From JBNAVJ01 sp049700455 (GTDB taxonomy: Bacteria > Bacteroidota > Ignavibacteria > Tepidaquicellales > Tepidaquicellaceae), in NCBI GenBank assembly GCA_049700455.1, contig JBNAVJ010000001.1, positions 620,001 to 684,000 of the forward strand: a stretch of 64,000 nt of DNA. The letters are read 5' to 3'. Both the position numbers and the translations under genes were made by a program. A model generated the notes under the pieces. It was given only the letters and a program-made list of their open reading frames with translations, ran no database searches and had not been told where the DNA came from. This document shows, in pieces, positions 35,161 to 43,417 of this stretch; position 1 is the stretch's first letter, and every line of letters starts with the position of its first letter.

Positions 35161-36102
35161 CTAACTATTTTTATCTATTCCGAAGGAAATCCTTAGAACA
35201 TCACGCAAGCCTACTTCAAATGGTCTCGGGGTAAAGTCAGGCATAATTGACTTTAGGTAGGTTATATCAGTTCTCTTCTCATACATACCATCTGGTTTGG
35301 TTGTGTCCCATAAAATGTTACCTTTGTATCCAATAATTTCTGATGCTATAGATACGTATTCTCTGATGGAATAATCAAAACCAGTACCAACATTTACAAT
35401 CTTGGTATTGTTATAATTGTTCATTAAATAAATTAAAACATCTGCACAGTCATCTACATAAAGAGCCTCTCTACGTGGTTTACCACTCCCCCAAAACACT
35501 GGCGGCTGACCTGTTTTCTTTGCGTTTAGTAACTTTATTATCAGGGCAGGAATAAAATGACTATTTTTTAAATCATAATTATCGTTTGGTCCATACATAT
35601 TGGTTGGCATAGCACAAATTGCATTAATACCATACTGTTTAGCATATAGTTCACATGCAAAGATTCCTAATATTTTGGCAATTGCATAACCTTTATTTGT
35701 TTCTTCGAGTGGTCCCATCAACAAACGATTTTCATTTATTGGCTGTGGGTTCTCTTTGGGATATATACAGGTTGAGCCGGTATAGAGAAGTTTAGTGTCA
35801 GGAGAGAAATTTTTTAGTGATTCAATAACATTCAGTACCATCATTGCATTTTGATACAAGAAATCAGCCTGTCTGGTATTATTAGCAAGAATTCCCCCTA
35901 CGAGCCCAGCCACCATAAAAACATATTGAGGTTTGTTGTTTCTGAAAAAGTCCTCTACTAAAGGCTTGTTTAATAAATTTATTCCTGTTTTGCGAGAAAC
36001 TTCAAGAATATTAGTATAGCCTAAAGCTTTTAGTCGCCTAACTACTGAACTCCCTAACATTCCGGTACTTCCAAAAACAGCAATTTTATCCCCCAGCTCC
36101 AT
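35161..36102 (-). CDS. fcl: GDP-L-fucose synthase
   Basis: A 313-residue SDR-family epimerase/reductase that makes GDP-L-fucose from GDP-4-keto-6-deoxy-mannose. NADPH binding is by GSTGMLGSSV (residues 11-20). The catalytic triad includes the Ser/Thr in YTGSTCIYPK (about 107-116) and Y139-x3-K143. GPNDNYD and PPVFWGSGKPRRE near the middle and end are typical of fucose synthase. No GDP-mannose dehydratase gene is seen in the window. It shares a short minus-strand unit with the aldehyde dehydrogenase gene, which ends 4 bp upstream. Confidence 0.93.
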   Translation of the reverse strand: MELGDKIAVFGSTGMLGSSVVRRLKALGYTNILEVSRKTGINLLNKPLVEDFFRNNKPQYVFMVAGLVGGILANNTRQADFLYQNAMMVLNVIESLKNFSPDTKLLYTGSTCIYPKENPQPINENRLLMGPLEETNKGYAIAKILGIFACELYAKQYGINAICAMPTNMYGPNDNYDLKNSHFIPALIIKLLNAKKTGQPPVFWGSGKPRREALYVDDCADVLIYLMNNYNNTKIVNVGTGFDYSIREYVSIASEIIGYKGNILWDTTKPDGMYEKRTDITYLKSIMPDFTPRPFEVGLRDVLRISFGIDKNS

Positions 36103-36106
36103 ATTT

Positions 36107-37537
36107 TTATTTGCTTAATACTAAAATTTTTTGTTCAGTCATTTCGTTAATTGCATATTTAATCCCTTCTCTACCATATCCTGATAATTTTGTCCCTCCA
36201 TAAGGCATTGAATCCATTCTGTAAGTAGGCACATCATTTATTACTACTCCTCCAACTTCAAGTTTGTCAAAGGCATAAAAGGCGTTATTGATACTATTTG
36301 TAAAAACCCCTGCCTGAAGACCAAAGTCAGAATTATTTACAAATGAAATTGCTTCCTTAAATCTATTGAACCGCTGAAGAACTATCAAAGGTGCAAAGAC
36401 TTCCTTTGAACAAACATTGCAGGATTGAGGAACATTTGTCAAGATGGTGGGTTCTAAAACAGCGGATGACCTACTGCCTCCAGTTAGTAAACTTCCGCCG
36501 ACCCGCAGGGCTTCCTCAATCCATCGTTCTACTCTAATAGCTTCCTCTTCTGTAATCATCGGTCCTACAAGTGTCTCCTCTTCAAAAGGGTCCCCATATT
36601 TGACCGTTTTGGTCTTTGCAATAATCTGCTCAACGAATTTGTCCCATATAGCCGAGTGTACAAAGACTCTTTGAACAGAAATACAACTCTGGCCTGCGTT
36701 GGAGAACCCTCCTACTACAATCTTTGGGATTGCCATATTTAAGTCTGCATCTTCATCTACAATAACCCCCGCATTACCACCCAGTTCCAGGGCTACCTTT
36801 TGGGTGTTGAGACTTCGTTTTATATGCCACCCTATAAAGGGACTCCCGGTAAAGCTAACCATCTTTACTCTGTTATCAGCAACAAACTTTTCAATTTCTG
36901 TTCCTCCTACGGTAACTACATTAATAGGACAAAAGTCTAAACGCATTTTATCACATACCTCTTTAATAATTTCAGCAATGGCTAAACCACATCCCAGAGA
37001 ATATGATGAAGGTTTTAAAAGCACTACATTACCTGAAGCCAGCGCCGGAGAAACTTTGTGAGCAACAAGATTAATTGGGAAATTCCACGGAGTAATTGCT
37101 AAAATAAGCCCGATAGGAAACCTTTTAACAATCCCAACTTTTCCTTCTGAGCCAGGGAGTTGATCGAGTTGGATAAATTCTCCCTCTATTCGTCGCGCTT
37201 CTTCGGAACCCGTCTGAAATGTAAAAATAGCTCTTTCTACTTCTATGCGTGAGAGAGTGATAGGCTTTCCTGTCTCCTCCGTTATTAATCTTGCAAGAGA
37301 TTCTTTTCTGGAAGCTATTGCTTCAGATATTTGAGAAAGCAAAAGAGATTTTCTATAAGAAGGAAGGGTTACATAATGTTCTAAGATTGAGGTTAGGTAA
37401 TTCAGAGCCTTGTTAATGTCGTTCTCAGAACTTATATATACTTTGCTTGTTATTTGCTGGGAGTAAGGGTTTCTAATTTCCTTTATTCTATCCGATTTCT
37501 GATAGGTGTTACCTATCAGAAATTTTTTAACTTCCAT
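36107..37537 (-). CDS. NAD(P)-dependent aldehyde dehydrogenase
   Basis: A 476-residue member of the ALDH superfamily. The catalytic pair is E251 (ELGG) and C285 (NAGQSC), 34 residues apart as in the family. TPWNFPI, FTGSPFIG and SGYGREG are in place. The length and the RMDSMPYGGTKLSG C-terminus resemble lactaldehyde, glyceraldehyde-3-phosphate (non-phosphorylating) or succinate-semialdehyde subfamilies; the substrate cannot be decided. Its place beside fucose synthase might hint at lactaldehyde from fucose, but the two genes need not share a pathway. Confidence 0.88.
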   Translation of the reverse strand: MEVKKFLIGNTYQKSDRIKEIRNPYSQQITSKVYISSENDINKALNYLTSILEHYVTLPSYRKSLLLSQISEAIASRKESLARLITEETGKPITLSRIEVERAIFTFQTGSEEARRIEGEFIQLDQLPGSEGKVGIVKRFPIGLILAITPWNFPINLVAHKVSPALASGNVVLLKPSSYSLGCGLAIAEIIKEVCDKMRLDFCPINVVTVGGTEIEKFVADNRVKMVSFTGSPFIGWHIKRSLNTQKVALELGGNAGVIVDEDADLNMAIPKIVVGGFSNAGQSCISVQRVFVHSAIWDKFVEQIIAKTKTVKYGDPFEEETLVGPMITEEEAIRVERWIEEALRVGGSLLTGGSRSSAVLEPTILTNVPQSCNVCSKEVFAPLIVLQRFNRFKEAISFVNNSDFGLQAGVFTNSINNAFYAFDKLEVGGVVINDVPTYRMDSMPYGGTKLSGYGREGIKYAINEMTEQKILVLSK

Positions 37538-37603
37538 AACATACTATAATTTATTCAAATGTACGAAATTATTCATTTAATTTTGAGGAATTAATATCGT
37601 TAC

Positions 37604-37629
37604 TTTGAATTAAAAATTTAGTAACTTTG
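37604..37629 (+). promoter_or_regulatory. Candidate promoter for the fumarylacetoacetase operon
   Basis: TAACTTTG at 37622-37629 is an exact match to the Bacteroidota -7 element TAnnTTTG, and a TTTG lies upstream at 37604-37607, although the 14-base spacing is short. A near copy, TTACTTTG (37600-37607), follows TTTTG at 37581-37585. Transcription from the exact match would start just before ATG 37642, which argues against the TTG start at 37627. Confidence 0.3.
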
Positions 37630-37641
37630 TTATTGTTAGAT

Positions 37642-38601
37642 ATGATACAATCTCTATACACTTTACTTTATAAAATAATTGACTATGCCGGGATGTTCCC
37701 TCCGGCAAACTTAGAACTTACAGAAGCATTTAATAATTTTAAGAGTTATGCTACTGGAGAGCATTCCTGGTTGCTCAATAGATTTATTATTCCTGTTAGT
37801 CAATTAAAATATTTTGCTGAATTGTATCAGCAAAGTGAGCCTAAAAACACTTCTCTCTCTTACTTGCTTAGTAAGATTGATAATAAAAGAGAATTTTTTC
37901 TAACTTTGGAAGACGAATTAAAAACTCTACAAAACTTTGAGAGGTTATTTTCTTCTTTTTCTGATACCCCTTCGTATTTTGAACTTAACTGTCCTAGGGA
38001 AGTTGTAACCGAGAATAAACAATCTTTAAGGGATTTTGTTAGAGATACAACTCTAGCTATAGCAAATACACGTAAGGCAGCCTATAATGTCTTTTACGAA
38101 TTACCTGTAGTTGAATTTGAAGAAACGGTATTTAAATATTTTGTTGAATACCTTGCGACAGAAAATTTAAATGGATACCCAACCCATCTCAAGCTTAGAG
38201 CTGGTGGTACAGTCAGTGAACACTTCCCTTCATCTGACACTCTTGCAAAAATACTTATAACTTTGAAGGAGTTTAATGTGGGATTTAAAGCAACTGCGGG
38301 ATTACATCATCCATTCAGATACTTTGATAGTAAAATAGAAACTAAGGTTCATGGTTTTTTAAATTTATTTTGTGCAGCTATTTTGACTTATATTTATCCA
38401 TTAGATCGTGAGGCTCTATTTATTCTACTTGAAGAAGCTAACAGAGACGACTTTGTTTTTTCTGAAAATAATATTAACTATAAGGATTGGAATGTTGATA
38501 CTTACTCGATTGAAAAAGCGCGAAAGGAATTTGCCTTTTCTTACGGAAGTTGTAGTTTTACTGAGCCGGTAGATGATTTAAAAAAACTTCAAATGTTATG
38601 A
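37642..38601 (+). CDS. Conserved protein of unknown function linked to fumarylacetoacetase
   Basis: The protein has 319 residues from ATG 37642. The N-terminus IIDYAGMFPPANLELTEAFN and the middle segments LKLRAGGTVSEHFPSS and FKATAGLHHPFRY look strongly conserved and resemble, from memory, unnamed proteins found beside fumarylacetoacetase in Bacteroidota, Acidobacteriota and Actinomycetota. There is no signal peptide. The segments look like phosphate or carboxylate-binding loops of a TIM-barrel-type fold, but this is not established. Its stop codon overlaps the fah start as ATGA. A role in tyrosine or aromatic catabolism is inferred from that linkage. Confidence 0.72.
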   Translation: MIQSLYTLLYKIIDYAGMFPPANLELTEAFNNFKSYATGEHSWLLNRFIIPVSQLKYFAELYQQSEPKNTSLSYLLSKIDNKREFFLTLEDELKTLQNFERLFSSFSDTPSYFELNCPREVVTENKQSLRDFVRDTTLAIANTRKAAYNVFYELPVVEFEETVFKYFVEYLATENLNGYPTHLKLRAGGTVSEHFPSSDTLAKILITLKEFNVGFKATAGLHHPFRYFDSKIETKVHGFLNLFCAAILTYIYPLDREALFILLEEANRDDFVFSENNINYKDWNVDTYSIEKARKEFAFSYGSCSFTEPVDDLKKLQML

Positions 38602-39851
38602 AAATGGAATCTTTTGTTAATGTTAATCCGAAGTCCGATTTTCCGATTGAAAACATACCTTTTGGTGTTTACAAAAATACTGATGATAATATAGGGCATA
38701 TCTGTACTACAATTGGAGATTATATTGTTGATCTAAAAATTCTTGAGGAGCAAGGTTTTTTTTTCGATCTTGGTAATGAAAAGGTTTTTGATGAAGAGTA
38801 TTTGAATAAATTTATGGCAAAAGGTAGAAAAGTCTGGCAAATATATCGCCGCCGAATTCAAGAACTCCTCGGAGTAGGAAATAAAAGTTTAGGTTTTAAT
38901 AAAGAACTTCTAAAAAAAGTTTTAATTCCAAGAACAAAGGTTCAGATGTGTATGCCAGTAATTATTGGTGATTATACTGATTTTTATTCTTCTCTTGAGC
39001 ATGCATCAAATGTAGGCTCAATGTTTCGAAGCAAAGATAACCCTTTATTGCCTAACTGGTTTCATTTACCTGTTGCTTATCATGGCAGAGCAAGTTCTAT
39101 AGTAATTAGTGGAACAAATATCAATCGCCCCAAAGGGCAAATAGTAGAAGAACCATTAACAACTCCAATTTTTTCCCCGACCAGAAAACTTGATTTTGAA
39201 CTTGAAATGGGATTTTTCATTGGTCCTGGAAACGCATTGGGAGAACATATTAGCATTAATCAAGCAGTGGAACATATTTTTGGAATGGTTATTGTAAACG
39301 ATTGGAGTGCCAGGGATATACAGAAATGGGAATATGTACCTTTGGGTCCCTTTTTAGCTAAAAATTTTGCTACTTCTATTTCTCCGTGGATTGTTACAAT
39401 GGATGCACTGGAACCTTTCCGTGTCCAGCAACCTGTACCTAAAAATCCTTTGCTTGACTATCTCAGAATTGAAGGAGCAAATGCTTTCGATATCAATCTT
39501 GAGGTAAGTATATTAACCTCCCAATTAAATGAACCCTTTACACTTACCCGCTCAAATTTTAAATACTTATATTGGAATATTTATCAACAAGTTGCTCATC
39601 ACACAATCAATGGATGTAATCTTAGAACAGGAGACCTATTAGCATCTGGTACAATCAGTGGTAAGGATAAAATGTCGTTTGGTTCTTTACTTGAATTAAC
39701 ATGGAATGGAGAGAAGCCGATTATTCTTCCCTCGGGGGAAAGACGAGTTTTTCTTGAAGATGGGGATGAAATAATTATGAAAGCATACTGCGAAAGTGAA
39801 CGCTACAGAATTGGATTTGGGGAAGTTCGTGGTAAAATAGTGAATAACTGA
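38598..39851 (+). CDS. fahA: Fumarylacetoacetase
   Basis: The 417-residue hydrolase splits 4-fumarylacetoacetate into fumarate and acetoacetate, the last step of tyrosine breakdown. The SH3-like N-terminal domain (about 1-110) is followed by the FAH beta-roll, with DYTDFYSS, HLPVAYHGRASS, FELEMGFFIG, NDWSARDIQKWEYVPLGPF and GDLLASGTISG. Homogentisate dioxygenase and 4-hydroxyphenylpyruvate dioxygenase are not in the window. The first ATG overlaps the upstream stop. The 89-bp gap before secG has no recognised element. Confidence 0.95.
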   Translation: MKMESFVNVNPKSDFPIENIPFGVYKNTDDNIGHICTTIGDYIVDLKILEEQGFFFDLGNEKVFDEEYLNKFMAKGRKVWQIYRRRIQELLGVGNKSLGFNKELLKKVLIPRTKVQMCMPVIIGDYTDFYSSLEHASNVGSMFRSKDNPLLPNWFHLPVAYHGRASSIVISGTNINRPKGQIVEEPLTTPIFSPTRKLDFELEMGFFIGPGNALGEHISINQAVEHIFGMVIVNDWSARDIQKWEYVPLGPFLAKNFATSISPWIVTMDALEPFRVQQPVPKNPLLDYLRIEGANAFDINLEVSILTSQLNEPFTLTRSNFKYLYWNIYQQVAHHTINGCNLRTGDLLASGTISGKDKMSFGSLLELTWNGEKPIILPSGERRVFLEDGDEIIMKAYCESERYRIGFGEVRGKIVNN

Positions 39852-39940
39852 TTTGTTCTATATTTCTTTGGGAGGAAATTTAAATCCAGTATATTTCCCA
39901 ATGGCTTGAAAAGAAAAAAGAAGGATGGTATATTTAAATT

Positions 39941-40330
39941 ATGGTTACATTTTTTATTATAATATTAATATTAGTTTGTATTCTACTTATTGGGGTTGTA
40001 TTGTTGCAATCTTCTAAAGGAGGTGGGCTGTCAGCGACTTTTGGAGGTTCCAGTGTAACAAGTATGTTTGGAGCCAGGAGGACCTCAGATTTTCTGTCAA
40101 AATCCACAATTGTTTTAGCTGTTATTTTTTTACTGGGGTCTTTACTACTTAATATTCTTATAAGTAAAAGCTCAGAAACTACGCGAAGCAACATAATTCA
40201 GGAAAACAGTGGTAATCAACCTGTTCAGCAAAAAAGTGTGCTTCCAAATCAAACACAGCAGCCACCAGTAGAAAATCAGAATAAACCTGATGGTAATAAT
40301 CAGCCGGTAAGTCCAGAAGGTAATAAATAA
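39941..40330 (+). CDS. secG: Preprotein translocase subunit SecG
   Basis: The 129-residue protein has the two SecG helices (about 4-23 and 53-73) around the conserved cytoplasmic loop LLQSSKGGGLSATFGG and MFGARR. SecG assists SecYE during protein export across the inner membrane. The last 50 residues are a Gln/Asn/Pro-rich tail, longer than in enterobacteria but common in Bacteroidota. A strong intrinsic terminator follows. Confidence 0.94.
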   Translation: MVTFFIIILILVCILLIGVVLLQSSKGGGLSATFGGSSVTSMFGARRTSDFLSKSTIVLAVIFLLGSLLLNILISKSSETTRSNIIQENSGNQPVQQKSVLPNQTQQPPVENQNKPDGNNQPVSPEGNK

Positions 40331-40361
40331 TCTGAAATTCAACTTGCGACTCCCGATTTTG

Positions 40362-40946
40362 TTGCTAAGAATTTTTAAAAGCATCTTGTCGAAACGGGAT
40401 GCTTTTTTTATTGCAAGTGTGATATTGTTATTTGCCAATTATTCACATTTGCAAACAAAAAATCACTTTTTGACGCAGGATATGGCAGTATTTATTCAAG
40501 ATTCAGTGGTTTCAAAAAAAGATACTGTTAACAGAAATTTTATGATGAAAAAAAATCCGTGGAAAGCCGTTGGGCTAAGTGCCATTTTACCGGGATTGGG
40601 GCAGTTTTATAATGAATCGTATTGGAAACTTCCTATTATTGCGATAGTTGGGGGATATTTCGGTTATGAAATCCTTCATAATAATTCACGTTTTCAGGAT
40701 TACAAAACTCTCTATGAGGATTCTCAAACACCGACAAATCCATCAGGGGATTTGAGGTATAAAAGTCTTCGTGAGTATTATAGAGATCAACGTGACCAAT
40801 TTATACTTTATTATGGTATCTTTTATATTATAACATTAGCCGATGCTTATGTAGATGCTCATCTCTATGATTTTACTGTGACGGATAAAATAAGATTTAA
40901 AATAACTCCATCTACGAACGCTATTAATTTGAAAATAAAATTTTAA
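40362..40946 (+). CDS. DUF5683 family protein
   Basis: The core residues MKKNPWKAVGLSAILPGLGQ, then YNESYWKLPII and a helix-rich end (ITLADAYVDAHLYDF), match the DUF5683 family of Bacteroidota, small membrane proteins of unknown function with two to three helices. The start is uncertain. TTG 40362 (used here), TTG 40344 or the GTG in the signal region give a signal-peptide-like N-terminus (DAFFIASVILLFANYSHL), whereas the first ATG, at 40482, would remove it. The upstream starts overlap the hairpin at 40377-40409. The gene ends 5 bp before asnS. Confidence 0.72.
   Translation: MLRIFKSILSKRDAFFIASVILLFANYSHLQTKNHFLTQDMAVFIQDSVVSKKDTVNRNFMMKKNPWKAVGLSAILPGLGQFYNESYWKLPIIAIVGGYFGYEILHNNSRFQDYKTLYEDSQTPTNPSGDLRYKSLREYYRDQRDQFILYYGIFYIITLADAYVDAHLYDFTVTDKIRFKITPSTNAINLKIKF
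40377..40409 (+). terminator. Intrinsic terminator after secG
   Basis: AAAAGCATC (40377-40385) pairs with GATGCTTTT (40398-40406). The stem extends inward through two G-T wobbles and one G-C pair to a 6-base loop TCGAAA, and seven T residues (40403-40409) follow. It is the clearest intrinsic terminator in the window. It lies 46 bp after the secG stop and within the probable signal-peptide codons of the DUF5683 gene. Confidence 0.65.
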
Positions 40947-40951
40947 TTTTT

Positions 40952-42286
40952 ATGTGGGTGTATATTGAAAAAATTTCTGAATTTGTAAATCAGCAAGTAA
41001 CAATAAAAGGTTGGCTCTACAATATACGAAAATCTGGGAAATTAATGTTTCCAATTTTCAGGGATGGTACAGGTCTGCTTCAAGGAGTAGTGTCAAAACA
41101 AGATGTAAGTGAAAAAGTATGGAACGATTTTTCTCGTCTTACACAGGAATCGTCTGTAATTGTAACAGGTACAGTTACTGAACATCCTAAACAAAAAGGG
41201 GTGTATGAACTACAGATTAAAGATATTGAAATTGTATCTATTAGTGAACCATATCCAATTACCCCAAAGGAACATGGAGTTGAATTCCTTTCTGATAGAA
41301 GACACCTATGGTTGAGATCCCCCAGACAAGTTGCTATAATGCGGGTTAGAAATGAAATAATAATGGCTATTAGAGAATATATGTATAACAACAATTTTAT
41401 TCTTTTTGATGCCCCAATTTTTACTCCAAATGCTTGTGAAGGCACTTCTACACTGTTTGCTACTGATTACTTTGATCTTGGTAAGGCTTATCTTTCACAA
41501 TCGGGACAATTATATGCAGAGGCTGGCGCATTAGCTTTAGGTAAAGTTTACACTTTGGGTCCAACTTTCAGAGCTGAAAACTCTATGACAAGACGTCATA
41601 TTACTGAGTTCTGGATGATGGAACCGGAAATGGCATATTATGACCTCAATGATAATATGGACTTAATTGAAGACTTTCTTGAATATGTTGTTCAACGTGT
41701 AATTACAAATAAAAAAAAGGAATTGGAAATATTACAGAGAGATATCAGTAAACTTGAAAAGGTGAAAAAACCTTTTCCTCGAATTACTTATGATGAGGCT
41801 GTGGAAATCTTAAGGGGAAAAGATATTCCTTTAATCAAAAAAACGGCTGAAGGGGAAGAACACATCAGACCATTTCCGTGGGGTGAAGATTTTGGAGCTC
41901 CACATGAAGAAGCAATTGTAGAAAATTATGACAGACCAGTTATGGTTCACCGCTGGCCTGCTCAAGCAAAAGCATTTTATATGAAGCGAGACCCTGAAAA
42001 TCCAAATGTTGTACTTGGAATAGATGTTCTTGCACCTGAAGGATTTGGTGAGATTATTGGAGGTTCCCAAAGAGAAGACAATCTAGATTTGTTGATAGAA
42101 AGAATAAAAGAACATAACCTTCCTCTTGAAGAATTCAACTGGTATCTTGATTTAAGAAGATATGGCAGTGTCCCTCATTCTGGGTTTGGACTTGGTATAG
42201 AACGAATGGTTAGTTGGATATGTAATCTTGAACACATTCGTGAAGCAATTCCTTTTGCAAGAAGACCAAATCGTATAAGACCTTAG
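40952..42286 (+). CDS. asnS: Asparaginyl-tRNA synthetase
   Basis: A 444-residue class IIb synthetase that charges tRNA-Asn. An N-terminal OB-fold anticodon domain (VTIKGWLYNIRKSGKLMFPI) leads into the class II core: motif 1 after RHLWLRS, motif 2 FRAENSMTRRHITEFWMMEPE and motif 3 GFGLGIERMVSWI. An insertion rich in Lys and Glu near 240-265 is of the usual length for AsnRS. The 119-bp gap downstream (42287-42405) holds no clear element. Confidence 0.96.
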   Translation: MWVYIEKISEFVNQQVTIKGWLYNIRKSGKLMFPIFRDGTGLLQGVVSKQDVSEKVWNDFSRLTQESSVIVTGTVTEHPKQKGVYELQIKDIEIVSISEPYPITPKEHGVEFLSDRRHLWLRSPRQVAIMRVRNEIIMAIREYMYNNNFILFDAPIFTPNACEGTSTLFATDYFDLGKAYLSQSGQLYAEAGALALGKVYTLGPTFRAENSMTRRHITEFWMMEPEMAYYDLNDNMDLIEDFLEYVVQRVITNKKKELEILQRDISKLEKVKKPFPRITYDEAVEILRGKDIPLIKKTAEGEEHIRPFPWGEDFGAPHEEAIVENYDRPVMVHRWPAQAKAFYMKRDPENPNVVLGIDVLAPEGFGEIIGGSQREDNLDLLIERIKEHNLPLEEFNWYLDLRRYGSVPHSGFGLGIERMVSWICNLEHIREAIPFARRPNRIRP

Positions 42287-42405
42287 AGTTAATATTTAAT
42301 TGGTTTTTGTTTTTATGCAACATGTGAATCCTTTTAATGGGTGGAGGATTTTTAACTTATTTGTTTAGTTAAATATGTTATATTTATTAAGTAAATAAGT
42401 AGTTT

Positions 42406-42843
42406 TTGAAAACAACCTATCTTATAGATGGCAATAATGTAATTCACAAAATTGCTTCCTTACACAAGCAGTTTCTTCTAAATCCTGACTTTGCTGCAAG
42501 AGCTCTTGTAGAAATATGCAAGTCTAAATTAAACAAGAAAGTTAATATTATACTTGTTTTTGATGGTTATGGGAAATCGTATTCTAAATCTATTGTCTTT
42601 TCAGGGGATAAAAGCGCGGATAAGATTATTTGTAACTTTATTGAAGCTAATTATTTGAAGGAACAGATTATTGTTGTTTCTTCAGATAGGGAAATTTTAT
42701 CAAAAGCTAAAATATGCGGATGCAAGATTATATCTTCCGGACAGTTTTCAAAAGAGATTTTGAAAGAGCCTGTTAAAGGTCAGGACAAACCTGATCGTAT
42801 TACTCAAAAAGAATTTGAAGAATTTTTGGAATATTTTAAATAA
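42406..42843 (+). CDS. NYN-domain (YacP/Rae1-like) protein
   Basis: A 145-residue protein with the acidic PIN-like residues of the NYN family: D8-G-N (YLIDGNNVIHK), the FDGYG loop near 53 and VSSDRE near 91. B. subtilis Rae1/YacP is a ribosome-associated endoribonuclease of this type. The start is TTG 42406, since no ATG precedes the conserved motif. It is followed after 4 bp by the HD-domain gene. RNase activity is inferred from the family. Confidence 0.75.
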   Translation: MKTTYLIDGNNVIHKIASLHKQFLLNPDFAARALVEICKSKLNKKVNIILVFDGYGKSYSKSIVFSGDKSADKIICNFIEANYLKEQIIVVSSDREILSKAKICGCKIISSGQFSKEILKEPVKGQDKPDRITQKEFEEFLEYFK

Positions 42844-42847
42844 TAAT

Positions 42848-43396
42848 ATGGGAAACCCATTTCACAAATCACATTTATTAGTTGAGGAGCATATAAAGAA
42901 CGAAAACCTACGTAAACACTGTTACGCCGTTGAATCTTGTATGAGATATTATGCAAGAAAACTTGTTCAAAATGAAAAACTCTGGGCATCAGTGGGTTTG
43001 CTGCATGATCTCGATTGGGAAAAGTATCCGGAGACACATCCTAACACGGCGGTTGCAATATTACAAGAAGCTGGTTTTGATAATGAATTCATAAATATAA
43101 TTTTAAGTCATGCTTATCCTGAACGTACTAATGTCCCAAGAGATACACTTGTTAAGAAATATCTTTTTGCTTGTGATGAAATAACAGGGCTTGTAACAGC
43201 TTATGCACTTATGAAACCTGAAGGTATTAATGGTGTTGAAGCTAAAGGGGTTATTAAAAAAATGAAAGATAAAGCTTTTGCACGGAGTGTTAATAGAGAT
43301 GATATAAGAAAAGGGGCTGAGGAAATAGAGATGAATTTAGAAACTCACATAACGAATATAATTCAGGCTATGAGAGAAGACAAAAGATTGTTTTAA
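42848..43396 (+). CDS. HD-domain putative phosphohydrolase
   Basis: The 182-residue protein uses ATG 42848; an upstream TTG start would overlap the NYN gene without conserved sequence. Metal-binding residues are H24 (LRKHCYAVE), H53-D54 (GLLHDLDWE) and a His near 90 (ILSHAYPERT), as in HD hydrolases of the HDIG type that act on nucleotides. ACDEITGLVTAYALM downstream is typical of this conserved bacterial group. The substrate is unknown. It lies between the NYN gene and an ABC exporter, with a 21-bp gap to the latter. Confidence 0.8.
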   Translation: MGNPFHKSHLLVEEHIKNENLRKHCYAVESCMRYYARKLVQNEKLWASVGLLHDLDWEKYPETHPNTAVAILQEAGFDNEFINIILSHAYPERTNVPRDTLVKKYLFACDEITGLVTAYALMKPEGINGVEAKGVIKKMKDKAFARSVNRDDIRKGAEEIEMNLETHITNIIQAMREDKRLF

Positions 43397-43417
43397 TCTT
43401 CATATTTATAATTAGAT

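Noticed and set aside
36699..37061. Open frame of 120 codons on the plus strand within the aldehyde dehydrogenase gene
   Set aside because: It is antisense to conserved catalytic residues of the dehydrogenase, is Pro/Ser/Thr-rich and shows no domain.
41080..41445. Open frame of 121 codons on the minus strand inside asnS
   Set aside because: The opposite strand encodes conserved synthetase motifs, and this frame has no motif of its own.
42340..42356. AATCC/GGATT hairpin with T run after asnS
   Set aside because: Five base pairs around a 13-base loop with few G-C pairs is too weak to call a terminator.
42315..42368. Seventeen-codon frame in the asnS-NYN gap (MQHVNPFNGWRIFNLFV)
   Set aside because: There is no ribosome-binding site or coupling to the next start, and such frames are expected by chance in a 119-bp AT-rich gap.
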